The notes beneath the pieces were generated by a model. It did no database searches and was not told the DNA's origin. It saw only the letters and a program-made list of their open reading frames with translations. Positions 20,989 to 31,970 of a stretch of 64,000 nt of DNA are shown piece after piece. Position numbers and translations under genes: made by a program. How positions within the stretch are numbered: position 1 is the first letter of the stretch; each line of letters opens with the position of its first letter. Source of the DNA: Thozetella sp. PMI_491 (taxonomy: Eukaryota; Ascomycota; Sordariomycetes; Chaetosphaeriales; Chaetosphaeriaceae); NCBI GenBank assembly GCA_021432635.1, contig MU270029.1, positions 124,001 through 188,000 on the forward strand, given 5' to 3'.

Positions 20989-23900
20989 ATGAGGAGACGC
21001 TCGTCGGGGTCCTCAGAAGACGGCGATACTGCTCCTGTCGAGGTTCCTCCCGTCAATGCCCTGTCCGCCGATCACGACCGTCCGTCCGCGGCGCAGGGAC
21101 AGCCGTCTCCCAAGAAGCTAGACCAATTCGACTTCCAACGACCCTCCTCGGCCCGCAGCCGGCGCTCGGGAAACTTCAATTGGAAACAGCAGGCACATGT
21201 CGCGAACGGGACAAACGGGTCAAACGGGACGTTAGAGGCCAGGCACCTCGTGCTTCCTAGCTCAGCGCACCTGCACTCGCCCGTGAATGGGTCGGTGCCC
21301 AGAGAAGAGATGGAGAAGATGGTAGAGCCGGCTTTCCTGCGGCGCCGCCCGCCCGCTCGGAGCCCTTGGGCCATCACCATCTTGACGTTAGCCGCCTCCA
21401 TGGTTGGCATTGGCTTCCTATACCTCATCCTCAACTCCCTGGTGACGCGGCAGGTCGACCCCAAGGGCTGCCGCATGTCCTACATGCGCCCCTCCTATGC
21501 GCGACTCGACGACTTCGACACCGAGCATACGCGATTTGCGAGCAAATATTCCCTCTATCTATACCGCGAGCAAGGCATAGATGACAATACAAGGGTGAGT
21601 GGCGGGCTTCTTTGCCGGACTATCCGCGTGCCACGACGGGAAGCCCTGGAGATGCTAACCACCAAGACAGATAAAGGGCGTTCCCGTCCTTTTCATACCC
21701 GGCAACGCGGGTAGCTACAAGCAGGTCCGACCGATCGCCGCTGAGGCTGCCAACTACTTCCACGATGTCCTCCAGCAGAACGAAGGGGCAATCGAAGATG
21801 GCGTCAGGAGCTTGGATTTCTTCACGGTCGACTTCAACGAGGACTTCACTGCCTTCCACGGCCAAACCCTCCTTGACCAGGCCGAATATCTCAACGAGGC
21901 GATCCGGTATATCCTGTCGCTCTACCTCGACCCCAACATGTCGGACCGAGATGCCGACCTGCCCGATCCAACCTCGGTCATCATCCTCGGACACTCGATG
22001 GGAGGCATTGTGGCGCGGACCATGCTGATCATGCCCAACTACCAAATCAACTCGATCAACACGATCGTGACCATGTCCGCCCCGCATGCACGGGCGCCCG
22101 TGTCTTTCGATGGAGAGATTGTCAAGATCTACCAAGACATCAATGATTACTGGAGGTTCGCCTATTCTCAGCAGTGGGCCAACAACAACCCCCTATGGCA
22201 CGTCACGCTCGTGTCCATTGCTGGCGGCGGCTTGGATACCGTTGTGCCCTCGGACTACGCTAGCGTCGAGTCCCTCGTGCCAGATACCCACGGGTTCACG
22301 GTTTTCACCACTACCATCCCTACGGTATGGACCAGCATGGACCACCAAGCCATTCTCTGGTGCGACCAGTTCCGTAAGGTCATTGCGCGCTCCCTGTACG
22401 ATGTAGTGGACGTCAGCCGAGCCACGCAGACGAAACCACGGGCCGAACGGATGCGCGTGTTTAAGAAGTGGTTCCTGACGGGCATGGAGGAGGTGGCGGA
22501 GAAGACGGTGACCGGCAAAGAGCCATCCACGTTGCTGACTCTAGATGACAACTCCGACTCGATCATTGCCCAGGGCGAGCGCCTGGTGCTCCGGAATCTC
22601 GGCACTGCGGGCAAGACCAGGGCTCATCTACTCCCTATCCCGCCTCCTGGATCGCCCGAGAGCAAGCGGTTCACTCTTCTTACAGACCAGAAACTCGACA
22701 ACTCAGGAGACAACGGAAGACTCGAGGTACTTTTCTGCAGCGTCTTTCCTCTGCAGGCGGGCCAAGCCAGCGCGGGCTTTGCGACCTACATGGACCTATC
22801 GGGCGAGGGCGTCGGATCTACCCGACTGGCTTGCAAGAACGCAGCCTCTGACGTGGTCACACTGCCTGCCTCGACTGACGAGACACATCACCCCTTCTTC
22901 CTCGATGGGGAGCGCGAGATAGAGCCTTTCTCGTATCTGCAGTATGACCTCGAGCAGGTTTCAGATCACCAGTTCGTGGCCGTGGTGGAGAAGGCCGTAT
23001 CGCCGACGCCGGGATTTGTCGTGGCAGAATTCAGCGACCATTCTCAGTCTCACCGCACCAGGCACATCAGTCTCCGGAGCCTCCTCGCCTTCGGCATGGC
23101 GGTGAAGCTTCCCTCGAAGCGCCCGATGGTGACTGAGATCAAGATTCCGGCACTCCAGTCGAGCCTACTTTCGTACAACTTGGAGGTCAGCAGCCAGTCC
23201 TGCCGAGGGGAGAGGGATCTCTTCGCGCCTCTGGTGCGGCAGTATCTGAACGAACCATACGAGTCCAAGTTTTTCGTCAACACGAAGAAGGCCGCTGTGA
23301 GCTTACACGGCATCGCGCCTTATGTTCCTCCCCCGTTGAAGAGGAAGTCAACACAGGACGGCCTAACTTTTCAGTTTTGGGCCGATCCGACCTGCGAGTC
23401 GAGCATCCATGTGAAGCTCACTGTGGACCGTATGGGCAGCCTGGGCAAGTTGTACATGCGCTACCGAACCGTGTTCGCTGCGTTCCCCCTTCTCGTCGTG
23501 GCGCTGGTTATACGCAAGCAGTTCCGCATATACGACAGCACCGGGGCGTTCCCCCCATTCTCCGAGAGCCTGGACGTCTGCCTGCGGCAGTCGATCCCGC
23601 TCATGCTCACTTCCTTGACGCTTCTGTCACTATCGACCGGCGGTTCAGGGTCAACCGGGAGTGCCAGCTTCTGGCACTGGAGGAATGGCACGTCGTCCTT
23701 GGTGGACTTTGCCCAGAATGACCTGCTCGTGGGCACGCAGGACCCGTTCTTTTGGTTTCTCATCCCTCTGATCGGCATCGTCTGTGTTGGTGTCTGCACC
23801 GCACTCAACTACGTCACCCTTGCCCTGACGCACCTCCTGGGCTACGTCTTCACGCTCTTGAGCTTCCGCCCCGGCTGGAATCGCCACGACGACCGACGCC

Positions 23901-24511
23901 GAGCCGCATCGCCAGCCTTCGTTCCGACATCCCCCCGCCGAAGGATGATCACCACGGCCATCCTCTTGTTCCTCGTGTCAACGTTTATCCCGTACCAGTT
24001 CGCCTACCTAGTAGCGTGCTTGGTGCAGCTCATGACCACCGTCCGAGCCCAGCGGATCGCCTCGGAGCTTCGATCGAGCGCCAACTCCAACTTCTACAAC
24101 TACACCCACTCCCTCCTCATCCTCATGCTCTGGATCCTCCCCATCAACCTCCCCATCCTGGTTGTATGGGTCCGCAACCTCGCCGTCCACTGGCTCACGC
24201 CTTTCTCGTCGCACCACAACGTGCTCTCCATCATGCCTTTTATCGTGCTGGTCGAGACCTTGACGACGGGTAAGATGGTGCCTCGAGTCACGAGCCAACT
24301 GCGACACATCACCAGCGTGCTGCTGTTTACCATCTCGATTTACGCGGCCTTGTATGGCGTTTCGTATGCCTATATGCTGCACTACCTGGTCAACATCGTA
24401 GCGACTTGGCTGGTGGTGCTCCATTCCACCTCGGATTCTTGGTCCTTAGCCGGACTAACCACGCTCTACGAGGGGAACGCCGAGGACCGGAAAGGGGGCA
24501 AGGAGCCCTAA
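20989..24511 (+). CDS. BST1: GPI inositol-deacylase (Bst1/PGAP1)
   Basis: ER membrane enzyme that removes the acyl chain from the inositol of GPI anchors, which licenses GPI proteins for ER exit and quality control. Two exons (20989-21594, 21671-24511) give 1148 residues. A hydrophilic N-terminal tail of about 125 residues precedes TM1 (127-149). The luminal alpha/beta-hydrolase domain begins at [20 protein letters not shown], and the nucleophile is Ser311 in GHSMGG; the PGAP1 signature [11 protein letters not shown] is present. After a luminal beta-rich region, about seven or eight hydrophobic segments follow from residue 770 to near the end. The intron (76 nt, donor GTGAGT) was placed so that DDNTR joins IKGVPV. 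ATG 20989 is the first in frame after an open but ATG-less upstream stretch. Length fits fungal Bst1. Confidence 0.96.
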
Positions 24512-25606
24512 GGCGCGTGATCCATGCGCAGAACCCTCAAACAGGAAAGCCCAACCCCCGGCTTCCGCTCTCCCAAGGCGGCGGAGGTGAACCGCTGCAT
24601 AAGCCAGTCTTAGCTGCGTTCGGGGCCTCATCCATGACACCTGCCCCAAACATAGACGATCTTCTCTAATTGATACCCTTCGCATTCAGCAACTCTTCTT
24701 TCTTTGCCACAATTGCATGTACATATCCCCGGGTCCTGTGCTTTCGGTACGTGGCCGGATCGACCATGGACGACAGATGCCTAGCCTCTACCAACCTCCA
24801 CTCCTCAAAGATGACGCCAGGAAACTCACGACCATGTGAGGCAGCTCTTTACGGCCCGCCACCATTACCAGTATGTGGGTTGGCATTCCAGGGGAGGGTT
24901 GAGACTCTATTCTTGCTCCGTTGCATCAGCATTGGCTGGTATTTTGCGTCAGAATTCTTCGGCCGAAGCAACCATCGCCCTCGGCCTCATTCATCGCTCT
25001 TCTCCACCATTGCCGCGCAATGTCGTCCATGGTCGCCGAAATTTCCCTTTGTTCTTTTGTTTGGTTTGTTAATGGCATGGCATATCTGGCAGGAGCATAT
25101 ATGGTTGTGGTTTGGTGTGTGCTGAGCCTGGTTTGGCTTGGATTGCTGGTTAATACCTTGTCGTTTTCTGTGGTTGTTGGCCGGTCATCTGGTGTTTTCT
25201 TTCATGACGCAAACGGTCTGTTCGCCGCCTTGTGTTTGGGTTCTTTCCATGGTGGTACCTCTTCGTCCCGGTCGTAATGTTTTTTGATGCTTTATCCCAC
25301 CTGACGGGAAAGGACGCCATGTCCCAGGGGAAGCGATAAGTTGTGGATCCTGTCCTCGCCGGCGACCTGGAGGCCCACCCCCTTTTGAATCTCTACCTAC
25401 TTCCTTCGGACGGGGAGATAGATAGAAGCTGGATCGTACTAGGCTGGGGCTACGGTTGGGACTGGATAGCAGTCACCAAGAATAACCTAAGGGGGCCCCG
25501 TCGAAGGTAGTCGAAGGACTCAGGACGGCCTGGAAAAGGTTACGGCTTGTCCCGACGAGCTGAATCCCTGAGAAACGGGCCCGAGCTTGGCCGAGGGCAA
25601 GCAGGG

Positions 25607-25614
25607 TATATAAG
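25607..25614 (+). promoter_or_regulatory. TATA-box-like TATATAAG
   Basis: TATATAAG is followed 57 bases later by an ATG (25671) that opens a frame of 30 codons ending at 25763. The arrangement resembles a core promoter with a short transcript, and could also be the promoter portion of a decayed repeat. No product is recognised. Confidence 0.3.
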
Positions 25615-26014
25615 TACAGTCTATGTAGATAGAACATCGTTGTACTCTAAGAATACTAGACAGCACAATGAACCAAGTCAAAGCATCGCTGAGCATTCTT
25701 CACGACTTGTGGCTGTCTGAGAGGTCACCCCAGAACATCACGCTATTACCATCACAGTGATGCCACTTGACAGACAACTGCAAGCCTCTATGCATCTTCC
25801 TCAATGTGGTACTTGATTCAATGCATGTCTTCAGGTCTTTCGATGGTAGAGAGACCGTAATACCAGGATATTACGGGAGTGATCAACGGAACCGAGGTAG
25901 GTGTTATCATCTTCCAGTCTCAAATGTTGTTGTCATTCATGTACACACACATAGGACTGATTGTTTAAAGTATATATCTACCAGTGGCGTTCCTTAGAGC
26001 CAGGGTCTTTCCAG

Positions 26015-26046
26015 TCAACTAATAAAGGCCAATCAACTAATAAAGG
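26015..26046. repeat. Direct repeat of TCAACTAATAAAGG
   Basis: Two exact copies of a 14-mer at 26015-26028 and 26033-26046, separated by CCAA, giving an 18-bp period. Each contains AATAAAGG. Confidence 0.8.
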
Positions 26047-26533
26047 GAGCTTCTACCTCCTGTCCAAGCGTCGTATCCATGTTCAGGAACCCAGGGCCTC
26101 TTTGTCCATGCCGGACAGGCAGGATCGAGGTCGAAGGTGGGCCAACATTGTATTTATATTGACTTGAACCAGACTCATACACCCCGCGCTACTGCTTATG
26201 AATTATGGTAGTAGCATGTTGGCCTCTCTCTAGGTCAGTCTCGGCTGTTTGCTATGCTCCTTTATTCAAACCAATATTGTTGCTTCTCGTCCACCGCTAG
26301 CGCACAAGTGCGAACTTGACGCCTCTCACTTCTCATGCCTCTTTCTTACCCAGCATCAAGCAACTAAATCGTCGGCTCATCATCTGGTAGGTATAATTTT
26401 CATCCCCCCATCACAACCCATCACGACGTTGTATCCCCACTTTCGCGGTTCACGTTCCCGGTCCTCGTTCAACGTTGACTGGAAGAAGCTTCGATAGATT
26501 GCGCGCCGACTCTTCATTATCTATCTGACTTCT

Positions 26534-26751
26534 GTAAGTTCTGATTCCACTCTCCATTATCTTCACCTCTCTTCAACCACGATGTATCTCGCTCGTCTTC
26601 GCCTGTGCATCTCATCCTCCGTTGCTGAAGTTTGTTCTCACGCTTGCTTCCTTGCACTCGAGGCTAGGTCATGCATTGCTACCATCTCGCTGTAGACACC
26701 TACTCTAGCTGCCTATCGTCTTGCTTCTCTAGTTAACGTGTTTCTTCCAAG
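26534..26751 (+). other. Probable 5' UTR intron of the zinc-knuckle gene, containing an upstream ORF
   Basis: Donor GTAAGT at 26534, branch-like GTTAAC near 26732 and pyrimidine-rich acceptor TTTCTTCCAAG ending at 26751, 32 bases before the start codon. The 218-nt segment carries a 37-codon frame (ATG 26582 to stop 26695). If the intron were kept, that frame would precede the main start and could lower translation. Inferred from splice signals only. Confidence 0.45.
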
Positions 26752-26783
26752 GTATCCAGGCACTATCCCTCTCGACCGCCGAG

Positions 26784-28363
26784 ATGGGCATTGATCACAC
26801 CGCTGCGCCGAGCACCGGGAAGCGGGTCCCAGAGAGGGACTCTGATCCCACGACCATTCTCTCCTCCCGCAGAAAAATGCTTGATTCTCAATATAAAATC
26901 TCGAAGAGGCCGGTCAAAAATCGCAAGAAGGAAGGCTCCTCAAAGCAGTCTGACAAGTACATCTGCCGGCTTTGCAACGAACCAGGTAAGAGATTCCCAG
27001 TTTTACTGAAACAAATTTCCTTCGAGCTTTTCCATTTCCTACTACGACATTGTCTTTCTGCTTCCGCGAAGGACGTGTTGGTTTGGTGTCTAAATTCATC
27101 ACGAAAACTCCAGGAAGTCACCAGCTGACGAACAGCGAAGGTCACTCCTCCAACGAATGCCCAACGGCCGACACCGATCTTTCAGACGAAATGGACTCAT
27201 CCACGGGAATTATTCCAGTCTCACCTCGCTACATCTGCGGCGAGTGCAAGGAGGCTGGAGCACATCACTACAAACAGTGCCCCAAGAAAGCCCAGCGTCG
27301 AGCCAACCGGAGCGGACGATTTGCCAAACGCCAGGCTTCGGGAGGCTGCCAGTCTCCCTCGCCCACCGACTCCCCGTACTACGGCTATCCGAATGCTAAT
27401 ATCGGTGCTGACAATACCGGCTGGCAGCAGGATGAGGAGAATATGCACCCCGATCGTCGGGCCCGTCTTGGTGGCCACGATCAGGGCGAGTTCGGGGACC
27501 AAATTGAGAAAGCGCCTAGCGGTCGACTCGACCGCATCATTGCAGAGAACCGTATCGAGCGCCAGCGTCAGGAAGAACTCCATGCCACGGCCCTGGCGGA
27601 CAATTTCTGGAACAACGTCATGGCGGATGTTGAATTTAACCCCAAGAACTACGAAGCCCTCTCAGAGGAATCGCGTACAACCGCTCAGAAAGTGATGCCA
27701 GCCCAGAACCACTCGCAGAACATGACTGTCCCAGTCCCGCAGCTCTTCAAGAATAGCGCAGGTGAAGCGAAGAAGGGGCCAGCTTCTATTCCGCCAGAGA
27801 AGGCCGCCTTGGCCTCGGTCGAGAACATGCCTCTGGCTGAAATTTTCGAAGTCGCTATTTCTCGTGCCATCAAGCCAATGAAGAAGACCAATAAGGGAAT
27901 TCAGGAGCCTGAGATCCAGCCTGCAATCACCGAGAAGAAAGTTACCGGAAATCCTCAGTACTCTCCCTTCGTCCAGAATCTTTTCAAGAACCGCGCCAAT
28001 CCTTATGTGTACAACCCAAAGAGCCAACGCAAGACAGCTGCCGATATGTTCTCTGAAAAAGATCTGGAAGACCTGGAGCGCCTGAAAATGTAGGTTTTGA
28101 ATCGTCTCTGCAATCAATGTCACACTAACATCTTCGGCAGTACTGATTCCCCCAATACGCCTACCCCTGTGGTTGGCGCCTTCCCCATCCGGCAGGCTCG
28201 TGAAGACCCTATGGATACGGACGAGGCAGGCAGCAAGATTTCACCGACTTGGGTACCCCACGCCCCGTCCGATGCCTCCTCCCGGACTCTCCTAGCGTCT
28301 TCTCCAAAAGCACCGAGCGAAGAGGGAGAGATTTGCGACGATATGGTCACCGATGAGGCCTAG
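26784..28363 (+). CDS. Protein with two N-terminal zinc knuckles, function unknown
   Basis: Three exons (26784-26985, 27141-28089, 28141-28363) give 457 residues. The first knuckle, Cys61-X2-Cys64-X4-His69-X4-Cys74, is only complete after removing intron 1, which splits the Gly before the His; this strongly supports the model. A second, Cys100-X2-Cys103-X5-His109-X4-Cys114, has one extra residue. A short Lys/Arg-rich segment follows. The rest is polar, with a helical stretch rich in Glu, Arg and Gln and a C-terminal acidic tail. Intron 2 (28090-28140) has a CTAAC branch site and removes an apparent stop. Knuckles of this kind bind single-stranded RNA or DNA, as in Air1/2, Gis2 and Mpe1, but nothing outside them matches these. 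Adenine and thymine are more frequent at third positions than in neighbouring genes. It may be lineage-specific. Confidence 0.75.
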
Positions 28364-28779
28364 GAAAATGCCTGACCAAGCCAAGAGAAATGACCCCTGT
28401 ACGAAGATACGGTATGACGAGAGCACGCCCAATATAGAAACGATGGCCAGACAAGTGAGATAAGACTGGCCGTGTAGGGGATACCAAGTGGCATCTCTTG
28501 ACGGAATTTGCTGTTTCCTATGTACTTCGAGCAGCCACGAGCAGCCCTCGCCTTTCGGCACAGGGCACGGCGGATGTTTCCTTTTCTTTTTGATCACGAG
28601 CACAGCATAGGAAGCTAGATGCCCTTGCGAGCAGCCTAGACGGATGAGCCAATCCGACCCAATAAATTAACTCCACAACGCCGTGCCATGTCCTTGTCGT
28701 AGATACGATGCCCAGTCTTTCTGTCATGTACAGCGGGATCTCTTCCCCCCGTTTCCCCATCTTTCGCAGACAATGTGCT
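28364..28779. other. Tail-to-tail intergenic region
   Basis: These 416 bp separate the zinc-knuckle stop from the AP-2 sigma stop. Both 3' UTRs must lie here. I see nothing else. Confidence 0.6.
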
Positions 28780-29322
28780 TTATTCCAACTTGTCCAAATG
28801 TTCCAACCGCGTCAAAACGACCTGCTTGCTCGTCTCCTCGATCTCGCCCGCGAGGAACACCTCGTCCAGGATGGCGTACACCTTGTAGAAGTTGAAGACG
28901 AGATCAAGCTCGCAGACATTGCCGAAGAAGGAGTCGAGTACCTCGACGAAGAAATGAATTGCCTCCAGGTACGCTAGTTCGTTGTCGTTGGTGTCGACGC
29001 AGGCGCAGAAGAACAGGCCGGCATACCGCCTGTATACGATCTTATGGTTCCGGAACTCGACGAAGTTGGACTGATACTTTTGATCGCGCGGGGCTACGAG
29101 GCGGTGGATCTATTGAGGGCAAAAGGTCAGACGCGCACATAGAGCGCGGGCCAGGGGAGAGCCATACCTCGCCTTTCAGCTTGATCTTCTCGTCGTCGCT
29201 GTATGGCACATACCACTTCGCGAGCCGCGTCTTGCCTCTGGAATTGGAGTTAACTCCGGCACAAGCTTCTGGATTGATGTCTCTACTCACTGGCGATTCT
29301 GTATCAAGATGAAGGACAGCAT
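28780..29322 (-). CDS. APS2: AP-2 clathrin adaptor complex, sigma subunit
   Basis: Small chain of the plasma-membrane AP-2 adaptor, which links cargo with dileucine signals to clathrin during endocytosis. Three exons (29322-29291, 29237-29168, 29109-28780) give 143 residues, the normal length for the family. The product starts [19 protein letters not shown] and continues with [19 protein letters not shown] and [13 protein letters not shown], all near-invariant, and ends [11 protein letters not shown]. The long N-terminal exon split (32 nt in exon 1) and the two introns of 53 and 58 nt restore this sequence exactly; intron 1 has a TTAAC branch site. The N-terminal [11 protein letters not shown] and [16 protein letters not shown] distinguish sigma-2 from the AP-1 and AP-3 sigma chains. 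It lies in tandem behind the Csm1 gene. Confidence 0.95.
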
Positions 29323-29847
29323 CTTGACGGCCCTTCCCTGCTGGTGAGCGCAATCGCAATCCAACGTCGGTACAGGCAATGGAGACTGGAAGTTGGAGGT
29401 GGGGTTCGTTCAACAAGGAAGCATCGGAAAGGGTTAGGGTTATGATAATGTTGTTTTGCCAAGGGGAGATTCAGGGGTCATCAGCACCGCCCCTTTACTA
29501 CTACCGGCCACCAAGTCTTGTTTTTGCTTAGCTGTTGGTGCACATATAAGCCTGGTATGAAAAGGAGGAGAATTGAGACACCCTTGTTCCCAGGGTTTGA
29601 GCAATAAAGGTATTCGCAGACCCGAAAAGTCTCTGTTGAACTGCCGCGTAAATGCGATGTCAACGGTACCAACCCATCCCGTCTCAGCTCGAGGTTATGC
29701 ATGTATGTATGCCATGAGCGACTCCAGTACGCCACAGTTCTCCAGTCCTCCATCATCATAGCCATATATCTACCAATTCCCACGCTCCTTGCCCAAACCC
29801 AATCGAATCGATCATGAATATGTAAACCAGTCCGCCCCATTGCCACA
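29323..29847. promoter_or_regulatory. Intergenic: AP-2 sigma promoter and Csm1 3' region
   Basis: These 525 bp lie between the Csm1 stop and the AP-2 sigma start, both on the minus strand. No coding frame or clear box is seen. Confidence 0.5.
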
Positions 29848-31469
29848 TTACTCCGCCTCTCTCTGATGCAGAGCCTCCAGGACTTTGACATAAAATTTGT
29901 TGCACTGGTGTCTGGGGAAGGTGATCTCATCCACCAGGTAGCCCGGGAGGACATCAATTAGATCCCGATCCCGGCTCTCGTCCAAGAACGGCTGGTATAA
30001 GAACTCAGCCTCCTCGTAGTTGGCTGAGCTGGGATCGTTGCAGATGGAAAGCTTGAAATGGAGCGCTAGACATATTGTCAGTCGGCGATATACTCGAAAT
30101 TGGTCTCTTATCGGCTGGGACGACTTACTCCTGCCATCGCGTCCTGTCTGAATGCAGTCGTACACATCTTCGTCCCCTTCCCGCTTAATGCTTCGGATGA
30201 TCAGGCCACACAGATCGCCGTAGAGATCAATCTTCATCTGTGACGTCTTGGTGGCTTGCTGTATGGCCTCCGATTGAGCGGTCGGCCGCATCATGTTGCC
30301 CTTCATGGCGCTGCCGGGGACAACCTTTGCAGCTGCTGCAGCCTCGGCATTTCGCGAAGCCGTTAGCTTCATGTTCAAAGACTTGATCTCCGACTTGGAC
30401 TCCGACAAGGAGCCGATCATGCTCGTTACTTGGGACTGCAAGCTATCCGCCGTCGCCTCGCTGGCCGCGAGCTGCTTCTTGACTTTCTGCCCTTCTCGTG
30501 CGAGCTCTTTTTGCGCCGTGAGCTCCGCCTTGAGGTTGGCGATGAGTTCCTTAGATGCTGTATCTGTGTCAGTACACTAGACTTTGTCTTTTGTTTCCGA
30601 GGTGGAATGGCCCTACCGCTCGCTCTCTCCTCCGCCTGCTTCTTGAACTTGTCGAAGTTGCGCTCCGCATCCTTAATCCCTATTTCGCGCAGGTCCCGGT
30701 ACTTGGCTTCCAGGCTTTCATACTTCTTCGTTAGATCGCCCAGGCGACGTCGTAGTGCAGGATCGCCGCCATCTGCACCCGCGTTGGTAGACTTCTGGGG
30801 AGAGCTAGGAGCCCTGGACTTCCCCAGATGTCCGTCTGATCCCGACACGGGCAAGTCCACTGGTTCGTCGTGGTCCAATTCCATGGCATCCGTATCAATC
30901 TCTTGCGCTTGGGTCTCGGAAATCTCTGTCACTTCTTCCACAGTTGATTCGACCTCCGCAGCCTGCGCAGCTTGCCGACCACCCCTTCTCGACGCCTGTG
31001 TCCAAGCTGGCTCTTTTCGCGTCGAGTCTGGCACCTCCTTTTCAGACTCTTGAACTGTCCTCTTGGGTCGACCTCGTCCCTTGGGCTTGGCTGCCTCCTC
31101 GGTATCTGGTGGTGTTGCCAGCGCGGACGCGTCTTGCATATCAGCATCCTCCTTCGGAGCGACAGCTTTGCGCCCCCGCCCCCGTCCCGGTTTCGTTTTT
31201 TGGTTATTCGACTTCTCGGCCAACGCCTGTCGCTCCGTCTCCTTCTCAACCGCAACGGCAACGCGGTCGCTTGCGCGACGCGCCGAGGCAGATGTCTTGG
31301 GGGCAGGCTTGGTGACTTTGTTTGCCGTAGGGCGGCCCCTCCCCTTCTTTGGAGGCATCGCTGAAGACCGAGGCTTCTGGACCGAGCTGATGATGCCCAG
31401 TCCTGAAAAATCGTCCTCCGAGTCCGACACTAAATCCAGCAGGCTCGACTGGAACTTGGCCTTCGACAT
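29848..31469 (-). CDS. CSM1: Chromosome segregation protein Csm1/Pcs1 (monopolin core)
   Basis: Core of the V-shaped monopolin complex that clamps kinetochores and, in fission yeast Pcs1, prevents merotelic attachment. Three exons (31469-30617, 30557-30129, 30065-29848) give 499 residues. The first 220 residues are basic and low-complexity, with four GRGRP/GRGRK AT-hook-like stretches (GRGRPTANK, GRGRGRK, KGRGRPKR) suggesting DNA contact. A coiled coil runs roughly from 245 to 370. The C-terminal globular Csm1 domain starts near KIDLYGDLCGLIIRSIKRE, continues GRTLHFKLSI after intron 2, and has the YEEAEFLYQPFLDE and LPGYLVDEITFPRHQ segments typical of the family. Introns are 59 and 63 nt; intron 1 has a CTGAC branch site. 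The start ATG 31469 was preferred over an upstream GTG. Confidence 0.9.
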
Positions 31470-31970
31470 TGGAATGTGGACAGGGTAAGGCCGTCGCACA
31501 AGCTGAAGATTGGGTCAATTGGGGGGAGAACAGCGATCGGAGGTGGTCGATCTGTTCGGCGCAGCGAGTATCGCGTAGGGGAGTCGCGAGGCGCGTGCTT
31601 CGGTTGAGTGGAAAGTGGGATGGGGAGGGGAGGAAAATCGCGGCCTGGGATTGGCGTTGCAGTGTAAACAAACCGAAGGGGAGGAAAGACCCACAACAAG
31701 CTAGCGCCACGAACTACCGCGGCAAAACCCAAGGCCAAGCGGGGCAGGCCAGCGTGGCAAGCCACATGCACGTTCACATGTGTGGCTAGTGACACGCGGC
31801 CTTCGATAAACTGATAATGGTCGTGGGTAGCCCAGCGTTTCTAGCGAACCGCCATTTGCCTGACTTTCTTTGCCCAAACTCAAGGGGTTATTGCTGTTGG
31901 GCACATTTTCGACGCGCACACTTGGGCGGATAAAAAGAGGCAGGCGTCTCTTTGTCATAACAAAACCTGC
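31470..31970. promoter_or_regulatory. Divergent promoter region between Csm1 and Msp1
   Basis: These 501 bp carry the promoters of two outward-facing genes. The imperfect palindrome ACATGTGT lies near 31775. No coding frame is supported. Confidence 0.5.

Larger units (their letters stand above)
24512..26783. other. Intergenic: BST1 downstream region and zinc-knuckle gene upstream region
   Basis: This 2.3-kb stretch is lower in GC than the flanking genes. It contains a T/G-rich hydrophobic frame (ATG 25020 to 25277, 85 residues), a TATATAAG box at 25607 followed by a 30-codon frame, a duplicated 14-mer at 26015, and the presumed leader of the zinc-knuckle gene with a 5' UTR intron. None of the frames resembles a known protein. 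Confidence 0.5.

Noticed and set aside
25300-25680. Solo LTR
   Set aside because: The TATA box and compact layout recall an LTR, but I found no convincing TG...CA ends or target duplication, and no second copy is in the window.
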